Shown here: positions 16,150 through 23,890 of the stretch, in pieces | Layout of the letters: every line of letters begins with the position of its first letter | How positions within the stretch are numbered: position 1 is the stretch's first letter | Origin: CAYPAV01 sp964408805 | GTDB taxonomy: Bacteria; Pseudomonadota; Alphaproteobacteria; UBA8366 | Assembly (NCBI GenBank): GCA_964408805.1 | Contig: CAYPAV010000008.1 | Location: forward strand, 62,001 to 126,000 | Direction: 5' to 3' | DNA: 64,000 bases | Program-made: the position numbers and the translations under genes | Notes under the pieces: generated by a model | The model's input: only the letters and a program-made list of their open reading frames with translations | Database searches by the model: none | What the model was told of the DNA's origin: nothing

Positions 16150-16220
16150 TGGGCGCAAGGAGGCCTCCTGAGCCCAGCAGTGAAACGCCCGATTCTCTCC
16201 CCGAGATCGGGCGTCTTTTT
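16150..16220 (+). ncRNA. possible small RNA: compound hairpin plus terminator
   Basis: An outer stem (TGGGC at 16150-16154 with GCCCA at 16172-16176) encloses the palindrome AGGAGGCCTCCT, followed by a linker and the terminator hairpin at 16185-16220. The AGGAGG in the hairpin resembles a ribosome-binding core. No promoter is identified, so this could also be just the end of the tRNA-His transcript. Confidence 0.3.
16185..16220 (+). terminator. Rho-independent terminator
   Basis: Perfect 9-bp stem (ACGCCCGAT at 16185-16193, ATCGGGCGT at 16206-16214), 12-base loop, then CTTTTT. There is no plus-strand protein gene before it, so it ends either the tRNA-His transcript or a small RNA. Confidence 0.85.
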
Positions 16221-16473
16221 ACTCCAGTCTGGAAGTGGGGTCTAAACCTCCCGCCATTCGCTAGCGACCTCCGCGAGCTGCGTTGCGATGATGCCTGTCA
16301 CGTCGTCTGCGCCGTAGGCGCTGGTTCTTTCGATTGATTGTTCGATCGCATGCATCGTCCGCTCTCCGGTCTGGGCGGAGGAAAGGATGAGCTGGGTCGG
16401 TGGTGGGGGTCAAGCGTGATGCAAGTGTCCTTTCGTGAAGACCATAAATACTTGGTCGTTTAGACCTCTAGAA

Positions 16474-16803
16474 TTACTGAAACGCCTTCATATACTCCAT
16501 GACTACCAGAAAGATTCCAAACACGATTGCAATTTTTGCAAGTATTGACCATATTTTTCTTCCTTCATAATTATTTGCGCTACGCCAGATCGCAACAAAA
16601 ATGAAGACCTTATATACCGGAGTGAAAACAAAGCCATAAACAGCAAGGACAGCAAATGCCGTCAGGCTTTTCGGTTCGTAGTCGTTCGCCTGCATGATAA
16701 ATTCGGGAATACCGAAAATGATTAACTGAACTAGTACTCCATAAATCCAGTACGCTTTTACGAGAGCGATCTCACCCCGCCACAAAGCTTTGAGAAGAGC
16801 CAT
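16474..16803 (-). CDS. small integral membrane protein of unknown function
   Basis: About 109 residues from the ATG at 16803 (MALLKALWRGE); the frame also allows a start at 16824. Three or more hydrophobic helices are visible: YGVLVQLIIFGIPEFI, LTAFAVLAVYGFVFTPVYKV and ILAKIAIVFGIFLVVM. A positively charged aromatic motif (FVAIWRSANNYEGRKIW) lies before the last helix, a pattern I associate with a widespread unnamed family of small membrane proteins. Its DNA is clearly more AT-rich than the flanks, and it overlaps the end of the next gene upstream. Likely acquired. Confidence 0.65.
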   Translation of the reverse strand: MALLKALWRGEIALVKAYWIYGVLVQLIIFGIPEFIMQANDYEPKSLTAFAVLAVYGFVFTPVYKVFIFVAIWRSANNYEGRKIWSILAKIAIVFGIFLVVMEYMKAFQ

Positions 16804-17218
16804 TTCCAGAGCGCCTATCGTCAATCAATTTAATGAGGTCGTTAACTTGGCTGGGGTGCATAAAAAGAACAGAGAGCGCTGACCCCATCCCAACCACAAC
16901 GACTAAGCCCGTCCAAGTCATCATGGAGATCCGTGCTTTCTGAACTATCGTCCCGACAATTCCGGCGATCACCCCGGTCGGAATAAACAAAAGCCCCCCC
17001 AGAGCTATCAAATCGAGAAAGCCGATTCCGCCACTCACCAAGCCCTTACTCGCTGAAACGATCAGGAATAACATCGCCCATACGAGACACCCAAAAGCTA
17101 AAGCAGTTGCCCATAAGTAAATGTTTCTTCGCTTCAATTTCCCCCCCCTATGCTCCGAAAACATGCGCGGTGATAGCAATGCCTCATTCGCTATTTCGGA
17201 AAGTCGGTCCCTACACAC
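16772..17218 (-). CDS. membrane protein of unknown function
   Basis: Up to 148 residues from 17218, or about 130 from the ATG (MFSEHRGGKLKRRN) at 17164. Three or four hydrophobic segments are visible: WATALAFGCLVWAMLFLIV, FLDLIALGGLLFIPTGVIAGIVGTIV and WTGLVVVVGMGSALSVLFM, then a polar tail. Its 3' end overlaps the start of the other small membrane gene by 32 bases or more, so the two are translationally linked. Base composition is AT-rich like its partner. I do not recognise the family. Confidence 0.6.
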   Translation of the reverse strand: MCRDRLSEIANEALLSPRMFSEHRGGKLKRRNIYLWATALAFGCLVWAMLFLIVSASKGLVSGGIGFLDLIALGGLLFIPTGVIAGIVGTIVQKARISMMTWTGLVVVVGMGSALSVLFMHPSQVNDLIKLIDDRRSGNGSSQSFVAG

Positions 17219-17382
17219 CGAGACGACGGCAATGACATTGCGACACTACCGAGCGCATGAATTCCTTCCTTCGTCTCGCGGCAGGATAGCACTTCATGGA
17301 TCGTGTGTGAATATGGAGCGAGTGGGGTTAGGTCTTATCGGAACGGTTCAATCTTGTCATCTGACGCGTTGAGAACACCGCG

Positions 17383-17607
17383 TCATAAGTGCGCCGCTTT
17401 CTGCCAGAATTTCGTCGCGTATTGCTTCTGTACTACCTGAAACGCGTCAAAGCCGAAATCAACGCTGATCAAACCCGAACCGAGCTTCTGTACCAACGGG
17501 ACAGTTCGATCAAGCAAGTCTTCCGCATAGCCGTATTTCGCCCTTATCGTTCTTTTGTCCTCTACGGCTCTATGTGCGAGTAACTGTTGCCGAAACTCTT
17601 TCAGAGC
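17383..17607 (-). pseudogene. C-terminal fragment of a protein with an Rx5H (HEPN-like) motif
   Basis: A 74-codon open stretch ending at TGA 17383-17385, with no start codon and a TGA just upstream at 17608-17610. It reads as the end of a real protein: ALKEFRQQLLAHRAVEDKR, then YAEDLLDRTVPLVQKLG and ending ATKFWQKAAHL. The FRQQLLAHR segment fits the R-x4-6-H motif of HEPN domains, found in many toxin and abortive-infection proteins such as AbiU2-like ones; this is a resemblance seen by eye. It overlaps the 3' end of the third caspase gene in a different frame. Confidence 0.4.
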
Positions 17608-18910
17608 TCACCCTGTCCGCGTAGGTACTGCATCTGACGATGAGTCCGGCATCTCTGAAGAGCTTGCAATACTTCTGACCGAGCGAATCGGTCCTGGTCT
17701 GGACCCAGATGCGATATCCCCGCAGTTTCTCGATGCCTCTCGAGCGAACCGGCGTTCGGGGGCGCGCCACGGCGACACTCCTACGTCTCAGTTCCTGCAT
17801 TCGCCGTTTGGCGAGACGGGCGAAGGTGCCGTTCGGAAAGGCCATCAGGTAGTCCTGGTAATCCGCCGAATTTTTGCTTCCCTTGATCGACTGCCAAAAC
17901 AAGGATTCCTGGTTGGTGGCGGCGGGCGCCTCGGTCCGTGTGGGAGGCGATGGCGCGGGCTTCGCGGCGGCCGCCTTTGGTTGCTTCAATTCGTTTACCC
18001 GCCGCTTCGCGAGCCGGGCAAAGGATCCGCTGGGATATTGTGCGAGATAATCCGCGTAGTCGGCCGGATTTTTGCTCGTCTGAATCGATTGCCAAAAGAC
18101 GATCTCCGCTGACGAACCGGCGGGCACGGAAGACGTCACCTTTTCGCGGGGTCGGCTGTCGGCCGAGCGGAAGTAGAAATCCCCCTTCACCGACGAGTTG
18201 ATCCACGGGTCCTGCTTACCGTTGGTCGCCGCCGCGACACGTTGCGCCGTTTCCTTGAAGACTTTCTCCAAGGTGAGATTGGGCTGCCCCAATACCTTCA
18301 ACAGTTCGCCGGTGAAGACCCCGTGTCCGCCTTTCGGGCCGTCTTGCGCGGTTTGCCCGGGGGCCGCGGAATAAAGGATCGCCGTTCCCTTGATGCCGGC
18401 GGGGATGATCGGGACCGACAACCCCCTGGCCGCCGACCGGCTTCGTTTCGGCAGGGGATTGTCGCGGCAGGCATCCAGAATGACGATGTTGAGCGGCGTC
18501 CCGGCACGCTCCATCGCCTCGAGAAAATCTCCCGCTCGAATGCTCTCGTAGCGTAGATCCTCCTCGACCTCGATTTGGGCATCGGCGGGGATCAGGTAGT
18601 TCTTGCCGCCGGACTGGATACCGTGTCCGGCATAGAAGACGAGGCCGACCTCCGCCTTCGCCAAGCGGCCCTCGAAATCCGCCAATGCACGGCCGATCGC
18701 CCGCTCGCCGGCATTGACCTTCAGGATCACGTCGAAGCCGAGCGAGCGAAGTTTTTTCGCCATACCCTTGGCGTCGGTCGCGGCGTTGTTCAGTTTGGGG
18801 AGGGTGGCATAGGCATCGGTGCCGATCACCAGCGCCACGCGCTTGGCGGCGTTCGCCGTGGCCGTGGCGGCAAGGCATAACAGGGCGGCGGTGGCGATAA
18901 TGCGGATCAT
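17570..18910 (-). CDS. exported caspase-like (peptidase C14) protein, third of three; C-terminal domain truncated
   Basis: 446 residues from the ATG at 18910 (MIRIIATAALLCL), which has a GGGAG ribosome-binding site and opens a signal peptide. The caspase fold has its catalytic pair, His96 (VFYAGHG) and Cys148 (VILDACRDN). Two copies of a short helical motif follow (FWQSIQ...YL.QYPSGSFARLAKRR, then FWQSIKGSKN...). The C-terminal domain shared by all three paralogues starts normally (LRGYRIWVQT) but after GLIVRC (near 17630) the sequence no longer matches and soon stops. That break coincides with the foreign fragment at 17383-17607, so the gene has probably lost its original end. Confidence 0.85.
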   Translation of the reverse strand: MIRIIATAALLCLAATATANAAKRVALVIGTDAYATLPKLNNAATDAKGMAKKLRSLGFDVILKVNAGERAIGRALADFEGRLAKAEVGLVFYAGHGIQSGGKNYLIPADAQIEVEEDLRYESIRAGDFLEAMERAGTPLNIVILDACRDNPLPKRSRSAARGLSVPIIPAGIKGTAILYSAAPGQTAQDGPKGGHGVFTGELLKVLGQPNLTLEKVFKETAQRVAAATNGKQDPWINSSVKGDFYFRSADSRPREKVTSSVPAGSSAEIVFWQSIQTSKNPADYADYLAQYPSGSFARLAKRRVNELKQPKAAAAKPAPSPPTRTEAPAATNQESLFWQSIKGSKNSADYQDYLMAFPNGTFARLAKRRMQELRRRSVAVARPRTPVRSRGIEKLRGYRIWVQTRTDSLGQKYCKLFRDAGLIVRCSTYADRVSSERVSATVTRT

Positions 18911-18962
18911 ACCGATTTCTCCCTTCCCATGACTCGGGAGGCATTGGGTTTTCGTCCCGGCC

Positions 18963-20423
18963 TCATTCCGTCGCATAGAGCCGGATGGACTTCCAGCCGT
19001 TGCAGTCTTTGTGCGCGCCCGCGTTTCGCTCGTCAATCACCCTATGTCCGCTAAGTCCCAGAATTTCCTTGACGATTTCTCCGGTATCCGCCGGAAGAGT
19101 GGGGCAGGTGACGAAAATATTGTTCGAACTATTTCCGCCGCGCCCGGCATCGCATTCGACGATCATCCCCGCCGCCCTCAGGCGCCTGCAGAATGTCATG
19201 CCGCGCGACTTACTCTTGGTATTGACCCATATGTGTTGGCCGCGCAGTCGCTCGCTCCGCTGCGATCGAGCCGCGCTCGGACGCCGTGCCACGGCGACCT
19301 GCTTGCGGCTCAATTCTCCAACGCGCCGTTTCGCAAGGCGGGCGAAGGTGCCGTTGGGGAACGCCATCAGGTAGTCCTGGTAGTCCGCCGGATTCTTGCT
19401 TCCCTTGATCGATTGCCAGAATAAGGTTTCCTGATTGTCGGGGCTCGGATCCGTTCGTGTTTTGGGCGGGACGACGGGCGGCGCTGCCTTCGTCTCGGTC
19501 AAGCCGGCCAGCCGGCTCCGGGCCAAGCCCGCGAAGACGCCGCTTGGATACTGCGCCAAATAGGCCTCGTAGTCGGATCCGCGTTTGCTGTTTTGGATCG
19601 ATTGCCAGAACAGCATCTCGGGTGTCAGACCGGTCGTTGCTTTCGGTGCCGCCTTGGCTTGGTTCCCGCCGGCTCTGAAATAGAAATCCCCCTTCACCGA
19701 CGAGTTGATCCAGGGATCTTGCTTGCCGTTGGTCGTCGCCGCGACCCGTGCCGCCGTTTCCTTGAACACCTTTTCCAGCGTCAGGCCGGGTTGGTCCAAG
19801 ACCTTCAACAATTCGCCGGTGAAGACCCCGTGTCCGCCCGAAGGTCCGTCCTGAGCGGTTTGACCGGGGGCTGCGGAATAGACGATGGCCGTTCCCTGAA
19901 TTCCGGCCGGCACGATCGGCACCGCCAGGCCGCGCGACGCCGACCGGCTTCGGCGCGGCAGGGGATTGTCGCGGCAGGCGTCCAGGATGACGATGTTGAG
20001 CTTCGTCCCCGCCCGCTCCATCGATTGCAGGAACTCGTCGGCGCCGATGCCCTCGAAGCGGAGGTCGGATTCGGTCTCGACCTTGGCGTCGGCCGGGATC
20101 AGCCAGTTCTTGCCACGCGCCTGGACGCCATGGCCGGCATAGAAGACGAGCGCGACCTCGGCCTGGCGGAGCCGGTTCTCGAAATCGTCGATGGCGCGAC
20201 CGATCGCACGCTGGTCCGCGTTCACCTTCAGGATGACATCGAAGCCGAGCGACCGGAGTTTGTTCGACATGCCCTTGGCATCGGTCGCCGCGTTGTTGAG
20301 GTCGGGAAGAGTCGCGTAAGTATCCGTGCCGATCACCAACGCCACCCGCTTGGCGGCATCCGCCGCAGTCGCGGCGCCAAGGATCAATATCGCGGCAATG
20401 ATGGAAACGACGCGCAAGGCCAT
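18963..20423 (-). CDS. exported caspase-like (peptidase C14) protein, second of three
   Basis: 486 residues from the ATG at 20423 (MALRVVSIIAAILILG, signal peptide). Caspase-type cysteine peptidase with His98 (VFYAGHG) and Cys150 (VILDACRDN) and the family's PWINSSVKGDFYF closing segment. Then come two FWQSI helical motifs and a complete C-terminal domain of about 100 residues (LRGQHIWVNTK, FCRRLRAAGMIVEC, CPTLPADTGEIVKEILGLSGHRV). Bacterial C14 proteins usually cut after Arg or Lys; substrates are rarely known. The gap to the third gene is 52 bases and to the first gene 56 bases, so the three form an operon. Confidence 0.9.
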   Translation of the reverse strand: MALRVVSIIAAILILGAATAADAAKRVALVIGTDTYATLPDLNNAATDAKGMSNKLRSLGFDVILKVNADQRAIGRAIDDFENRLRQAEVALVFYAGHGVQARGKNWLIPADAKVETESDLRFEGIGADEFLQSMERAGTKLNIVILDACRDNPLPRRSRSASRGLAVPIVPAGIQGTAIVYSAAPGQTAQDGPSGGHGVFTGELLKVLDQPGLTLEKVFKETAARVAATTNGKQDPWINSSVKGDFYFRAGGNQAKAAPKATTGLTPEMLFWQSIQNSKRGSDYEAYLAQYPSGVFAGLARSRLAGLTETKAAPPVVPPKTRTDPSPDNQETLFWQSIKGSKNPADYQDYLMAFPNGTFARLAKRRVGELSRKQVAVARRPSAARSQRSERLRGQHIWVNTKSKSRGMTFCRRLRAAGMIVECDAGRGGNSSNNIFVTCPTLPADTGEIVKEILGLSGHRVIDERNAGAHKDCNGWKSIRLYATE

Positions 20424-20479
20424 CTTCCTTTCTCTTTCAGGCACGACCCCCGGCTAATGTCGAAATGACGAAGCCGAAG

Positions 20480-22924
20480 CTACCTGACCGCCTCGAAGCT
20501 GATTGCATGAAATGATTTGCAGTTGTTGGCGTAATCCTTGTCTTTGCGCCAATCCCATACCTTCCAGCCGCTGACTCCCATGATCTCTTGCAGAATTATA
20601 CCTGCGTCGGCCGGGAGTTTCGGGCATTTCAGCATGATCTTGTTGCCGCTCGCCATGCCGCTGCCGGCATCGCACCGGACGTTCATGCCGGCTTCCCGGA
20701 ACATCTTGCAGTATTTCAAGCCAAGCGCCTTCTCGTTCTTCTTGGTGTTGACCCAGATATTCACGCCGCGCAGCTTGTTGCGTCGCTGATGGGTTTGGTT
20801 TGATTTCCAGGTAATCGACGCCACCTGCTGGCAGGCACCCAGTTTCCGCAGCCGCCGGATATCCGCTTTTACGTTCGAATCGTCGTTGTTGCTGTAATAA
20901 TCGAGACGGTTCGACCCATGCACCAGCCAAAGCGAGTCGGCCATTTTCTTGTAGACCTTCCGTACGACGCGGCAGGGTGCGCGGGCAATGGCGCATTCGC
21001 CGTTCTGAAGCATTTTGATGAGGGGGGCGACATGCCCTTTTCGGGTACTGATGCCGCTGGTGTTGATCGTTTTCTTCGCGACCCCGTTGATCAGGAGCTT
21101 GGTATTCGTGCCGGATGAGGTGAAAGAGCATGTTTTCGAAGACCGTCGGGCGGGCGCCGAGGCGAGCGAGGCGACCTGTTTGCAGGCGCCCAGTTTTCGC
21201 AGCCGCTGGATATCGGCCTTCACGCCCGAATCATCGTTGTTGCTGTAATAGTCGAGGCGGGTCGACCCATGCACCAGCCAAAGCGAGTCGGCCAGGTTCT
21301 TATATACCTTTCGCACGACGCGGCAGGGTGCCTGGGCGAGGGTGCATTCGCCCCTCTCGAGCATTCGGATCAGCGGGGCGATATGCCCTTTCCGGGTGCC
21401 AATGCCGCTGGTGTTGATCGTTTTCTTCGCGACCCCGTTGATCAGGAGCTTGGTTTTCGTGCCCGATGAGGTGAATGAGCATCGTTGCCCGGATCGTCGG
21501 GCGGGCGCCGAGGCGAGCGAGGCGACCTGCGTGCAGGCGCCAAGGCCCTGGAGCCGCCGGATATCGGCGCGAACGGCGGAATCGTCGTTGTTGCTGTAAT
21601 AGTCGAGACGGGTCGACCCATGCACCAGCCAGAGCGAGTCGGCCACGTTCTTGTAGACCTTCCGCGCGACGCTGCATTTCGCGCGGGCCAAGGTACACTC
21701 GCCGGATTCCAGCATTCCGATCAGCTGTCCGACATAGCCTTTTCTATTGGTTATGCCGTTCGTATTGATCGTCTTCTTCACGACGCCGTTGATCAGAAGC
21801 TTGGTATGTTTTCCGGACGACGTGAACGAGCATCGTTGCGCCTGTTGTCGAGCGGGTCGGCGAGCGGGTCTGGAGGTCGGCCGCCGCGCCGGCGCGATGG
21901 AGGCTCGCCGCCGCTTCTTCAATCCCTTCAATCCCTTCAATCGGTTCCGGGCCAGTCCCGTGAAGGTACCGTTTGGATATTGCGTGATATAGGCATTGAA
22001 ATCGGCTGCATCCCGGCTGTTCTGGATCGACTGCCAGAACAGCGCCTCCATCTCGGCCGAGGAGGCCGCGGTCCCGCCGCTCGTGGACGGCGGCGTGGTC
22101 GGCCTTCTTTTGGCTTGGGGGCGGCTCGCCGTCTTGAAGTAGAAATCGCCCGTGACGGAAGAATTGATCCAGGGCTTCTGCCGCCCGTTGGTGCGCGAGG
22201 AGACCCGCCGCGCGGTTTCTTTGAAGACGTCTTCGAGTTTCAGGCCGGGGCGGTCGAGCACCTTCAGCAACTCGCCCGTGAAGACACCATGGCTACCCTT
22301 GGGACCGTCCTCCGCCGTCTCTCCCGGCGAAGCGGAATAGACGATTGCCGTCCCCTTCAGGCCAGACGGGATCACCGGAACCGTCAAACCGCGCGCCGCC
22401 GAACGGGTTCTCTTGGGCAGAGGATTATCCCGGCAAGCATCCAAAATGACGATGTTCAGCTGGCTTCCCGCACGCTCCATGGCACCGAGAAAATCACCGG
22501 CACTGATTCCTTCATAGCGAAGATCCGCCTCGGTCTCGACCGTGGCGTCGGCCGGGATCAGCCAATTCTTGCCTCGCGCCTGGATGCCGTGCCCCGCATA
22601 GAACACTAGCCCGACTTCGGCCTGGCGAAGCCGGTTCTCGAAATCGTCGAGGGCGCGGCCGATCGCACGCTGGCTTGCGTTCAGCTTCAAGATCACGTCG
22701 AAGCCGAAGCGCTTTAGTTTCTTCGCCATGCCTCGGGCATCGGTCGCCGCGTTGTTCAAACTCGGCAGTGTCGCGTAGCGATCGGTACCGATCACCAGGG
22801 CGACGCGTTTGGCGGCGACTGCGGCACCGCTCCATCCCAAAACCAGGGCCAGCGCCAAACAAATCATGGTGAAGCGCAATTTCGGCATTTCAGTTCTCGA
22901 TTCAGCTTGGGCCAACTCGGTCAT
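20480..22924 (-). CDS. exported caspase-like (peptidase C14) protein with three four-cysteine repeats, first of three
   Basis: 814 residues counted from the ATG at 22924, which has GGAGCG before it; an ATG at 22888 (MPKLRFTMICLALALVLG) would give only the signal peptide core. Caspase catalytic His112 (VFYAGHG) and Cys164 (VILDACRDN). One FWQSIQ motif follows near residue 296, then an Arg/Pro-rich linker. Next are three tandem repeats of 117 residues (about 365 to 705), each with four conserved cysteines (RCSF, GEC, C-x-V, LGAC) and a LWLVHGSTRLDYYSNNDDS core. The shared C-terminal domain ends the protein (NIWVNTKKNEKALGLKYC). The repeats are absent from the two paralogues and match no family I know. 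Confidence 0.88.
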   Translation of the reverse strand: MTELAQAESRTEMPKLRFTMICLALALVLGWSGAAVAAKRVALVIGTDRYATLPSLNNAATDARGMAKKLKRFGFDVILKLNASQRAIGRALDDFENRLRQAEVGLVFYAGHGIQARGKNWLIPADATVETEADLRYEGISAGDFLGAMERAGSQLNIVILDACRDNPLPKRTRSAARGLTVPVIPSGLKGTAIVYSASPGETAEDGPKGSHGVFTGELLKVLDRPGLKLEDVFKETARRVSSRTNGRQKPWINSSVTGDFYFKTASRPQAKRRPTTPPSTSGGTAASSAEMEALFWQSIQNSRDAADFNAYITQYPNGTFTGLARNRLKGLKGLKKRRRASIAPARRPTSRPARRPARQQAQRCSFTSSGKHTKLLINGVVKKTINTNGITNRKGYVGQLIGMLESGECTLARAKCSVARKVYKNVADSLWLVHGSTRLDYYSNNDDSAVRADIRRLQGLGACTQVASLASAPARRSGQRCSFTSSGTKTKLLINGVAKKTINTSGIGTRKGHIAPLIRMLERGECTLAQAPCRVVRKVYKNLADSLWLVHGSTRLDYYSNNDDSGVKADIQRLRKLGACKQVASLASAPARRSSKTCSFTSSGTNTKLLINGVAKKTINTSGISTRKGHVAPLIKMLQNGECAIARAPCRVVRKVYKKMADSLWLVHGSNRLDYYSNNDDSNVKADIRRLRKLGACQQVASITWKSNQTHQRRNKLRGVNIWVNTKKNEKALGLKYCKMFREAGMNVRCDAGSGMASGNKIMLKCPKLPADAGIILQEIMGVSGWKVWDWRKDKDYANNCKSFHAISFEAVR
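20810..21832 (-). repeat. three 351-bp in-frame tandem repeats in the first caspase gene
   Basis: Repeat 1 covers 21832-21482, repeat 2 21481-21131, and repeat 3 21130 to about 20810. The period is 351 bases (117 codons). Repeats 2 and 3 are most alike, also at DNA level, which suggests the latest duplication was between them. Confidence 0.85.
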
Positions 22925-23023
22925 CGTCGCTCCGGAGGCGCCTCGGGTCAACCCAAACCCCCGACCTTTGTCCGATCCGACGTTGAACGTATTTATATGA
23001 GAGATGTGGCAAGGGAGGCTCCG

Positions 23024-23890
23024 ATGAAAGCGACGAAAAGACTACGGGAATTGTTGGCGGGCGATGGCATCGTCATCGCGGGTGGCGCACATGACGCCTT
23101 TAGTGCGCGGATCGTGGAACAGGTGGGCTTCGAGCTCTGCGTCGTGACGGGGGCCGGGGTATCGGCCTGCCGGGGCTATCCGGATGTGGGCTTGGTCTCG
23201 CTCGAGGAGATGACGCGGAATGCGCGTTATATCGCCGATGCGATCGACATCCCGGTCATCATCGACGCCGATAACGGCTACGGTAATGCAATCAACGTCA
23301 TCCGCACGGTCCGCGAATTTGAACATTCCGGCGTCGCCGGCATCCACATCGAGGATCAGACTTGGCCCAAGCGCTGCGGCCACATGTTCGGGAAATCACT
23401 GATTCCGAAGGAAGAGATGGTGCAAAAGATCCGCGCCGCCACGGAAGCGCGAGAAGACCCGGATTTCGTCATCATCGCACGTTGCGACGCCCTGCTGCCG
23501 AACGGTCTCGACGACGTGTTGGAGCGAGGCGATGCCTATATCGAGGCGGGGGCCGATATGCTGTTCTGCGAGGTGCGTGACTCGATGGAGGAAATCGAGA
23601 CCATCGCCAAGACTTTCCGCGATCGGGTCCCCCTTCATTGGAACCACAGCCCGAGTCCGATGGTGCCGCGGCTATCGGCGAAACAGGCCGAAGCACTCGG
23701 TTACAAGACCTGTTGTTTTTACGTCCAGTCCCTGATGGCGGGCGTCAAGACGATGCGGAACGTCCTGACCCATATCCTGGAGACCGGGACCTCGGAAGGC
23801 CTTGAGGACCAGATGATCGGGTTCGACGAGTTGTGGGAGATGCTGGGGATCGACGAGATCCGGGAAATGGAAAAACGCTATGCGGTTTGA
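23024..23890 (+). CDS. isocitrate lyase/phosphoenolpyruvate mutase family enzyme
   Basis: A 288-residue cytoplasmic enzyme of the superfamily that makes or breaks C-C (or P-C) bonds next to an enolate. The ATG at 23024 follows AAGGGAGG with 5-base spacing, so earlier in-frame starts are unlikely. Metal-binding acidic residues are visible (VIIDADNGYGN and GIHIEDQ), and the loop KRCGH carries the catalytic cysteine of isocitrate and methylisocitrate lyases, pointing to a lyase rather than a mutase. It overlaps HyuB by 11 bases and starts a three-gene operon, so it probably works in the same degradation route. Substrate unknown. Confidence 0.88.
   Translation: MKATKRLRELLAGDGIVIAGGAHDAFSARIVEQVGFELCVVTGAGVSACRGYPDVGLVSLEEMTRNARYIADAIDIPVIIDADNGYGNAINVIRTVREFEHSGVAGIHIEDQTWPKRCGHMFGKSLIPKEEMVQKIRAATEAREDPDFVIIARCDALLPNGLDDVLERGDAYIEAGADMLFCEVRDSMEEIETIAKTFRDRVPLHWNHSPSPMVPRLSAKQAEALGYKTCCFYVQSLMAGVKTMRNVLTHILETGTSEGLEDQMIGFDELWEMLGIDEIREMEKRYAV

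Larger units (their letters stand above)
15990..16473. other. gene-poor region behind tRNA-His
   Basis: About 480 bases with no convincing protein gene. It holds a short direct repeat (GGGTTCCGTTTT followed by GGGTTCCG near 16049-16068), a structured segment ending in a strong terminator (16150-16220), and then a drop in GC content from about 16430. Its position right after a tRNA 3' end fits the left edge of an integrated element, but no integrase and no second copy of the tRNA end were found. Confidence 0.5.

Noticed and set aside
17389..17583. Plus-strand 64-codon frame in the tRNA-His island
   Set aside because: The opposite strand in the same register reads far more like a protein end (Rx5H motif, helical pattern), so the plus-strand frame is its shadow.
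20821..21832. 351-base repeats considered as a CRISPR or other non-coding array
   Set aside because: The units are long, in frame and encode a cysteine-patterned protein repeat inside the caspase gene.
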